Origin: Pseudomonadota bacterium
GTDB taxonomy: Bacteria; Pseudomonadota; Alphaproteobacteria; Rickettsiales; SXRF01
Direction of reading: 5' to 3'
DNA length: 11,162 nt
Assembly: GCA_028873275.1 (NCBI GenBank)
Contig: JAGWLJ010000022.1
Coordinates: 1 to 11,162, forward strand
Notes under the pieces: model-generated
What the model was told of the DNA's origin: nothing
Database searches by the model: none
Seen by the model: only the letters and a program-made list of their open reading frames with translations
Part shown: positions 5,763-11,162 of the stretch, in pieces
Layout of the letters: each line of letters starts with the position of its first letter
How positions within the stretch are numbered: position 1 is the first letter of the stretch
Position numbers and translations under genes: made by a program

Positions 5763-7913
5763 TCATATCTGCCCCAGCGTCTTGATGCGCGCCTTGGGAT
5801 ATATCTCGTTCTGCGACAGCACGATCGTCGAGGCACGGAAGCGTTCTACGATCGAGCGCACATAGGGGCGGATGGCGGGCGAGGTGAGCAGCACCGGCAG
5901 TTCGCCCTGCGCGGCGAATTTATCAAAAGTGGCGCGGGTGGTGGCGATGAATTCCTGGATACGGCTGGGGGCCATGGAGAGCGTTTTTTCTTCGCCGGTG
6001 CCCGAGATCGCCTCGACGAAAGTCTGCTCCCAGGCAGGCGAGAGCGCCACGATGGGGATATAGCCGCCCTCTGTGGTGTTGGCGTGGCTGAGTTGACGGG
6101 CCAGCCTTCCGCGCACATGCTCGGTGATGGTGACGATGTTCTGGGTGCTGCGTGAGGCCTCGGCGATGGCTTCGAGAATGGTGGAAAGGTCACGCACCGA
6201 CACCATCTCGCGCAGCAGGTTCTGCAGCACGCGCTGCACGCCGCCGACGCTGATCTGCGCCGGGATGGTTTCGCTGACCAGTTTTTGCTGCGTCTTGCCC
6301 AGGTCGTCGAGCAGCTTCTGCGTTTCGGCGTAAGACAGCAATTCAGCCATGTTATCCTTGACCATTTCGGTCAGGTGCGTGGTGATGACGGTAGGCGGAT
6401 CGACGACGGTATAGTTGCGGAACAGGGCCTCTTCGCGTTGGTGCTCGGCGATCCACATGGCGGGTAGGCCGAAGGTGGGTTCGACGGTTTCCTCGCCGGG
6501 CAGGGTGATCTTGGCACCGGCCGGATTCATGACCAGCAGCATGTCGGGGCGGATGTCGCCGCGGCCGGATTCGATCTCCTTGACCTTGATGACATAGGTA
6601 TTGGGCGGCAGCTGCATATTGTCCTGGATACGCACGGCCGGGATGACGAAGCCCAGCTCGCGCGCCATCTGCTTCCTCAGCGCCTTGATTTGCTCGGTCA
6701 GGCGGTGGCCTTTCTGGTAGTTGATCAGCGGCAGCAGGCCGTAGCCCAGTTCGAGCCTCAGCGCGTCGATCTGCAGGAAGTCGCCCGGTTGTTCCTCGGA
6801 CTTGCCGGCTTCGCCGGGCGGAACGGAACCGGCCGGGCCGGTCAGTTGTTTGGGCGCGCCGGGTTTGCCGGGAGCGGCCGGCTGCAATGCATCGGGATGC
6901 TTGAAGAGATACCAGCAGGCATAGCCGGTGGCGCCGGACAGAATCAGGAACGGCAGCATGGGGATGCCGGGCAGCGCCGACATCACGAACAGGAAGCCGC
7001 TGGTGATGCCCAGCGCCGTCGGATTGCGGCTAAGCTGGCTTAACACCGCCTTTTCCGCCGAGCCGGCCACGCCCGACTTGGTGACGAGAATACCGGCGGC
7101 GGTGGAGACGATCAGCGCCGGGATCTGCGACACCAGGCCGTCGCCGATGGTCAGCGTGGTGTAGGTATGCAGCGCGGCGTTGAAGGTCATGCCGTTCTGC
7201 ACGACGCCGATGATGATGCCGGCCACGAAATTGATGAAGGTGATCAAGAGGCCGGCGATGGCGTCGCCACGCACGAATTTAGACGCGCCGTCCATGGCGC
7301 CGAAGAAATTGCTTTCGTCCTCCAGCTCCTTGCGGCGCGACTTGGCTACTTCCTCGTTGATGAGACCGGCCGACAGGTCGGCGTCGATGGCCATCTGCTT
7401 GCCGGGCATGGCGTCCAGTGAGAAGCGTGCCGACACTTCGGCGATGCGGCCGGAGCCTTTGGTGATAACTACGAAATTGATGATGGTCAGGATGCCGAAG
7501 ATGATGGCCCCGATCACCACCTGTCCGCCCATCACGAAGCCGCCGAACGCCTGGATGACATGGCCGGCGGCGGCGGTGCCTTCATGGCCGCGCGACAGGA
7601 TCAGGCGCACCGAGGCGATGTTGAGCGAAAGCCGGAGCATTGTCACGATCAGCAGGATGGTCGGGAAGGAGGAGAGATGCAGCGGTTTCTCGACGAACAG
7701 CACCGTCATCAGAATGATGACCGACAGGGTGATCGACACGCTGAGCGAGAAATCGAGCAGGAACGGCGGCAGCGGCAAGATCAGCGTGATTAGGATGCAG
7801 ATGATGCCAACGGCGAAGAAAATGTCGCGCCGCTTGGACAGTATTCCCGCCTGTGTCGAAATATTGGCGAAAGAGAAGGGAGAGGACAGGGCGGGGACGG
7901 CGGGGTCAGCCAT
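5763..7913 (-). CDS. flhA: Flagellar type III export gate protein FlhA
   Basis: FlhA forms the nonameric export gate of the flagellar type III secretion apparatus in the inner membrane and couples proton flow to export. The 716-residue length is normal. The N-terminal half is hydrophobic, with segments around 31-73, 84-100, 119-150, 216-240, 255-275 and 305-335. Between them lies the FHIPEP signature loop (RFSLDAMPGKQMAIDADL, about 163-180), and D208 in FFGAMDGASKFVRGD matches the essential loop aspartate known in Salmonella FlhA. A Pro/Gly-rich linker (about 345-380) leads to the cytosolic chaperone-docking domain, starting near LQIDALRLELGYGLLPLI and containing LFRNYTVVDPPTVITTHL. The ATG at 7913 has the Shine-Dalgarno sequence GGAG seven bases upstream, enclosed in a hairpin. 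It follows flbD after 100 bases of repeat; fliR and flhB are not adjacent. Confidence 0.97.
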   Translation of the reverse strand: MADPAVPALSSPFSFANISTQAGILSKRRDIFFAVGIICILITLILPLPPFLLDFSLSVSITLSVIILMTVLFVEKPLHLSSFPTILLIVTMLRLSLNIASVRLILSRGHEGTAAAGHVIQAFGGFVMGGQVVIGAIIFGILTIINFVVITKGSGRIAEVSARFSLDAMPGKQMAIDADLSAGLINEEVAKSRRKELEDESNFFGAMDGASKFVRGDAIAGLLITFINFVAGIIIGVVQNGMTFNAALHTYTTLTIGDGLVSQIPALIVSTAAGILVTKSGVAGSAEKAVLSQLSRNPTALGITSGFLFVMSALPGIPMLPFLILSGATGYACWYLFKHPDALQPAAPGKPGAPKQLTGPAGSVPPGEAGKSEEQPGDFLQIDALRLELGYGLLPLINYQKGHRLTEQIKALRKQMARELGFVIPAVRIQDNMQLPPNTYVIKVKEIESGRGDIRPDMLLVMNPAGAKITLPGEETVEPTFGLPAMWIAEHQREEALFRNYTVVDPPTVITTHLTEMVKDNMAELLSYAETQKLLDDLGKTQQKLVSETIPAQISVGGVQRVLQNLLREMVSVRDLSTILEAIAEASRSTQNIVTITEHVRGRLARQLSHANTTEGGYIPIVALSPAWEQTFVEAISGTGEEKTLSMAPSRIQEFIATTRATFDKFAAQGELPVLLTSPAIRPYVRSIVERFRASTIVLSQNEIYPKARIKTLGQI

Positions 7914-7915
7914 GG

Positions 7916-7930
7916 CGAAGCTCCGCTTCG
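7916..7930 (-). promoter_or_regulatory. Hairpin holding the flhA Shine-Dalgarno sequence
   Basis: In the mRNA sense, CGAAGC-GGA-GCTTCG forms a perfect 6-bp stem with a triloop, ending two bases before the flhA ATG. The only Shine-Dalgarno candidate, GGAG, is made of the loop and the first base of the 3' arm, with seven bases to the start codon. In the closed form ribosome access should be limited. That this regulates flhA translation is an inference from the fold and the position. Confidence 0.5.
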
Positions 7931-7931
7931 G

Positions 7932-8008
7932 GGGGATGCGAGATTGGGGATTGAGGATAAGAAAATGCCAATCCTTTGCTAATCCCTAACCCCCAATTCC
8001 TAATCCCC
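7932..8008. repeat. ATTGGGG/TAATCCC stem-loop at the flbD/flhA junction
   Basis: The outer arms GGGGAT (7932-7937) and ATCCCC (8003-8008) and the middle arms ATTGGGG (7943-7949) and CCCCAAT (7991-7997) pair perfectly, separated by a symmetric 5x5 internal loop. A third, imperfect pairing joins 7951-7958 with 7982-7989. The words GGGGATT and AATCCC/AATCCCC recur within each arm. The element fills most of the 100-base space between the flbD stop and the flhA start and lies just before the flhA Shine-Dalgarno hairpin in the transcript. Confidence 0.75.
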
Positions 8009-8013
8009 ATACT

Positions 8014-9350
<1,337 letters not shown>

Positions 9351-9351
<1 letters not shown>

Positions 9352-9533
9352 TACCCAGCCCTCCGGTCAAACGCCCAGAGGCGCGTGAGTTCCACCAGTA
9401 TGACGGTGTGCAGAACGGCCAGCGCCCAGGACAGCTGGATGAAAAGCGTCTGGTCCTGTCCCTCCGCCCCGGCCTGGAGCCAGAACAGGAAGCAGAGGAG
9501 TTCGGAAAGAATGGCGGCGGTAATGGCGATCAC
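9351..9533 (-). CDS. Small two-helix membrane protein between fliN and flbD
   Basis: I do not recognise a family. The 60-residue product has two hydrophobic stretches, about residues 2-19 (IAITAAILSELLCFLFWL) and 29-50 (from TLFIQLSWALAVLHTVILVEL), joined by a short polar loop (AGAEGQDQ) and ending in a basic tail (FDRRAG). This predicts a helical hairpin in the inner membrane. The start is GTG at 9533, with GAGGGA (9546-9541) overlapping the fliN stop at good spacing; it begins 11 bases after fliN. Its TAA shares one base with the flbD ATG, so it is placed to couple flbD translation to upstream genes. Clean spacing, a ribosome site on each side and the membrane-protein composition make it a likely real gene despite its size. 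Role unknown; a flagellar assembly or regulatory function is only suggested by context. Confidence 0.7.
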
Positions 9534-9544
9534 GTGGTTTTCCC

Positions 9545-9838
9545 TCAGTGTTTTTCTGCCTTGATGATTTCCGTCATGGTGACGCCAATGCGATCTTCGA
9601 CGACGACGACCTCGCCGCGGGCGACCAGGCGGTTGTTGACGAAGATGTCGATGGCTTCGCCGACTTTCTTGTCGAGCTCGATGACGGCGCCGCGGCCCAG
9701 CTTCAGGAGCTGGTTGACCTGCATGGAGGTGCGCCCGAGCACCACGGTGATCTGCACGGGAATGTCGTACACCGTTTCCAGGCTCAGGTTTTCCGGGGTC
9801 ATGCCCTCGGTAGCGGTGGCTTCTGCTGCGTCGGCCAT
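9545..9838 (-). CDS. fliN: Flagellar motor switch protein FliN
   Basis: FliN, together with FliG and FliM, forms the C-ring that switches rotation, and it also binds FliH at the export ATPase. The 97-residue protein is almost entirely one SpoA-type domain (about 18-92). It shows the usual order: TVYDIPVQITVVLGRTSM, then VNQLLKLGRGAVIELDKKVGEAIDIFVNNRLVARGEVVVVEDRIGVTMTEII. The short acidic N-terminus (MADAAEATATEG) is typical of short FliN forms. The start at 9838 is fixed by a strong AAGGAG six bases upstream. It begins 3 bases after the fliH stop. Confidence 0.96.
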   Translation of the reverse strand: MADAAEATATEGMTPENLSLETVYDIPVQITVVLGRTSMQVNQLLKLGRGAVIELDKKVGEAIDIFVNNRLVARGEVVVVEDRIGVTMTEIIKAEKH

Positions 9839-9841
9839 AAA

Positions 9842-10585
9842 TTACTCCTTCTGGCTCGGGGTTTCAGGTTCAATAGCAGGCGGAGCCTGCGGCGTGTCAA
9901 CGATTTCCTGCACATCGCGCGCGGCGCCAGCGGTGAGGGACGCCGTTGCTTTTTCCAGTTCCTGCCAGAGTAGGTCGGCGCGGCGCTCCATGCCGCCATG
10001 CTCCCATTCGATGCGGCAGTCGGCCAGCGGCAGGTTCGGATCGCGCTGGATGACGATGTTCTGCGCCGCCGGCAGGCGGCCGGCGATCTGCTCGAGCTGC
10101 CTGGCCAGCGCGGCGCCTAGGTTTTCATGCACGGTGATGATCAGCTTGGGTTCCCTGATTAAAAGCTCGCAGGCCTGCTTGGCCAGGCTCACCACCACGG
10201 CCTCCGCCTGCTCCGCCAGCGCCTGGCCGCCGGCTTTCCTAGCGATGGCCAGGGCCAGCTTGGGCATGTCTTCCCGCGTGGCCAGCAGGACACGGCGCTG
10301 ATGCTCCATCAGCGGCGTGATCATGCGCGCAAAATGCTCCACGGTAGCCGCCAGCTGCCGCTCAACGGCCGCCTGCTCGCTCTCGGCCTGCTTGCGGCCT
10401 TCCTGCGTGCCTTCGAGGAAGCCCTTCTTATAGCCGTCGCGCTCGGCGGCTTTCACCTGCTCCTCGCTGAAGCTGGGCGGCGGCGGAGGGGCCTCCATTT
10501 TTGCCTTTCCCGCCGGGGCGAAGGGCTGGCCGCGGCGGCTCGCCTTTTCTCCCAGATCCTTGAAGCTCAAACGTTCCACCTGCAT
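9842..10585 (-). CDS. fliH: FliH/FlbE-type flagellar export ATPase regulator
   Basis: FliH binds and restrains the export ATPase FliI and links it to FliN in the C-ring; the Caulobacter equivalent in this operon position is FlbE. The 247-residue protein has a short basic N-terminus, a proline run (EAPPPPPSF, about 31-39), and then the hallmark glycine repeat GYKKGFLEGTQEG, a GxxxGxxxGxxxG helix. A long alpha-helical, probably coiled-coil middle (AESEQAAVERQLAATVEHFARM) leads to a C-terminal domain with the FliH/HrpE-like end DCRIEWEHGGMERRADLLWQELEKA. The last 35 residues are Pro/Glu-rich and probably disordered. It starts 9 bases after the fliG stop with a weak GGGGA ribosome site. Sequence divergence is high, as usual for FliH, but the glycine repeat and the operon position make the call firm. 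Confidence 0.88.
   Translation of the reverse strand: MQVERLSFKDLGEKASRRGQPFAPAGKAKMEAPPPPPSFSEEQVKAAERDGYKKGFLEGTQEGRKQAESEQAAVERQLAATVEHFARMITPLMEHQRRVLLATREDMPKLALAIARKAGGQALAEQAEAVVVSLAKQACELLIREPKLIITVHENLGAALARQLEQIAGRLPAAQNIVIQRDPNLPLADCRIEWEHGGMERRADLLWQELEKATASLTAGAARDVQEIVDTPQAPPAIEPETPSQKE
9845..9850 (-). promoter_or_regulatory. Ribosome binding site of fliN
   Basis: AAGGAG in the mRNA sense, six bases before the fliN ATG and inside the last codons of fliH. It fixes the fliN start and suggests translation of fliN directly after fliH. Confidence 0.85.
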
Positions 10586-10594
10586 GGGTCCCCG

Positions 10595-11162
10595 CTAGTA
10601 AATCATCTGGTCTTCGGCATTGTCGCTCGCGATGACGATTTCGCCCTTGCCAGCCAGGTCCTTGGCGACGCCGACGATATGCATCTGCGCTTCGTCGACG
10701 TCCTTGATGCGTACCGGCCCCAGCCCTTCCATCTCTTCCTTGAGGATCTTTCCGGCGCGCTCCGACATGTTGGAGAAGAACAGCTCCTTGAGTTCGTCCG
10801 ACGCGCCTTTGAGCGCGATGGGCAGCTTGTCCTTGTCGACGCCCCTGAGCAGGGTCTGGATGCCGGCCGGGTCGATCTTTTTGAGATCTTCGAAGGTGAA
10901 CATCAGGGCGCGCACGCGTTCGGCTGCCTCGGCGTTCTTCTCCTCGAGCTTGGTCATGAACTTGGCCTCGGAGTTGCGGTCGAAGTTATTGAAGATTTCG
11001 GCCAGCATTTCGTGGCTGTCGCGGGTCTGGCGCTTGGCCAGATTGCTCATGAATTCCATCCGCAGCGTTGTCTCGATGCCGTCCATGACATCTTTCTTGA
11101 CCGCTTCCATGGACAGCATGCGCATGAGGACCTCGACGGAGAGATCCTCCGGCAGGTTCATC
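10595..11162 (-). CDS. fliG: Flagellar motor switch protein FliG, 3' part (5' end outside the window)
   Basis: FliG is the C-ring protein that contacts the stator and generates torque. Only the last 188 codons are present; the full protein is usually 330-370 residues, so about the first half, including the FliF-binding domain, lies beyond the window edge. The visible part begins in the middle domain (NLPEDLSVEVLMRML), continues through the linker (AEIFNNFDRNSEAKFM) and ends with the C-terminal domain. That domain contains MFTFEDLKKIDPAGIQTLL, the charged torque helix region (DKDKLPIALKGASDELKELF) and the conserved EEMEGLGPVRIKDVDEAQ. The terminal EDQMIY is acidic. The Met codon at 11161 is internal and not the start. 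No defects are seen. Confidence 0.95.
   Translation of the reverse strand, partial: MNLPEDLSVEVLMRMLSMEAVKKDVMDGIETTLRMEFMSNLAKRQTRDSHEMLAEIFNNFDRNSEAKFMTKLEEKNAEAAERVRALMFTFEDLKKIDPAGIQTLLRGVDKDKLPIALKGASDELKELFFSNMSERAGKILKEEMEGLGPVRIKDVDEAQMHIVGVAKDLAGKGEIVIASDNAEDQMIY

Noticed and set aside
7180..7989. 269-codon open frame on the + strand opposite the flhA 5' half
   Set aside because: Met- and Ser-rich translation of the complement of transmembrane codons; flhA itself is unmistakable.
9408..10301. 297-codon open frame on the + strand opposite fliN and fliH
   Set aside because: It spans the junction of two clear flagellar genes, is Ser/Arg/Thr-rich without any domain, and is best explained as an antisense shadow.

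Overview
The window looks like a piece of a GC-rich alphaproteobacterial chromosome from a polarly flagellated bacterium. Three things suggest this: the gene order fliG - fliH/flbE - fliN - flbD, which resembles the Caulobacter-type fliF operon; a FlbD-type sigma54 activator with the typical alphaproteobacterial N-terminal domain; and a small PAS protein that looks like the PF07310 family, which is mostly alphaproteobacterial. The FlhF/FlhG pair points to a polar flagellum. I cannot name the genus.

Layout: positions 1-572 carry a short regulatory-looking leader, with a TTAA-N7-TTAA CtrA-like box and a hairpin, followed by the PAS protein gene on the + strand. Everything else is on the - strand, so transcription runs from high to low coordinates. 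Positions 10595-11162 hold the 3' part of fliG, cut by the window edge. Then come fliH/flbE, fliN, a 60-codon two-helix membrane protein, flbD, flhA, flhF, flhG, a FliK-like Pro/Ala-rich protein, a polyprenyl diphosphate synthase (ispB-like) and a tRNA-Pro(CGG). The tRNA converges on the PAS gene.

The genes form one flagellar programme. FliG and FliN build the C-ring. FliH controls the export ATPase, and FlhA is the export gate. The FliK-like protein probably controls hook length or substrate switching. FlhF and FlhG set flagellar position and number. FlbD activates sigma54 promoters of later flagellar genes. The upstream half (fliG to flbD) is tightly packed, with gaps of 9, 3 and 11 bases and a one-base TAATG overlap. 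In contrast, three of the downstream junctions (flbD/flhA, flhA/flhF, flhG/fliK-like) each contain a stem-loop built from a different short repeated word: ATTGGGG/TAATCCC, GATGTGGN and GTACTC.

The most interesting signals are as follows. (1) A consensus-perfect sigma54 -24/-12 promoter (TGGCAC-N5-TTGCT) lies in the last codons of flhF and points into flhG. (2) Three junction stem-loops share an architecture but not a sequence. (3) A 6-bp hairpin holds the flhA Shine-Dalgarno sequence. (4) Long palindromic elements flank the tRNA. (5) FlbD carries Glu at the phosphoacceptor position. (6) FlhG has no DQAxxLR-type N-terminus, and its partner FlhF has degenerate G motifs. I saw no CRISPR array, insertion sequence or phage gene.
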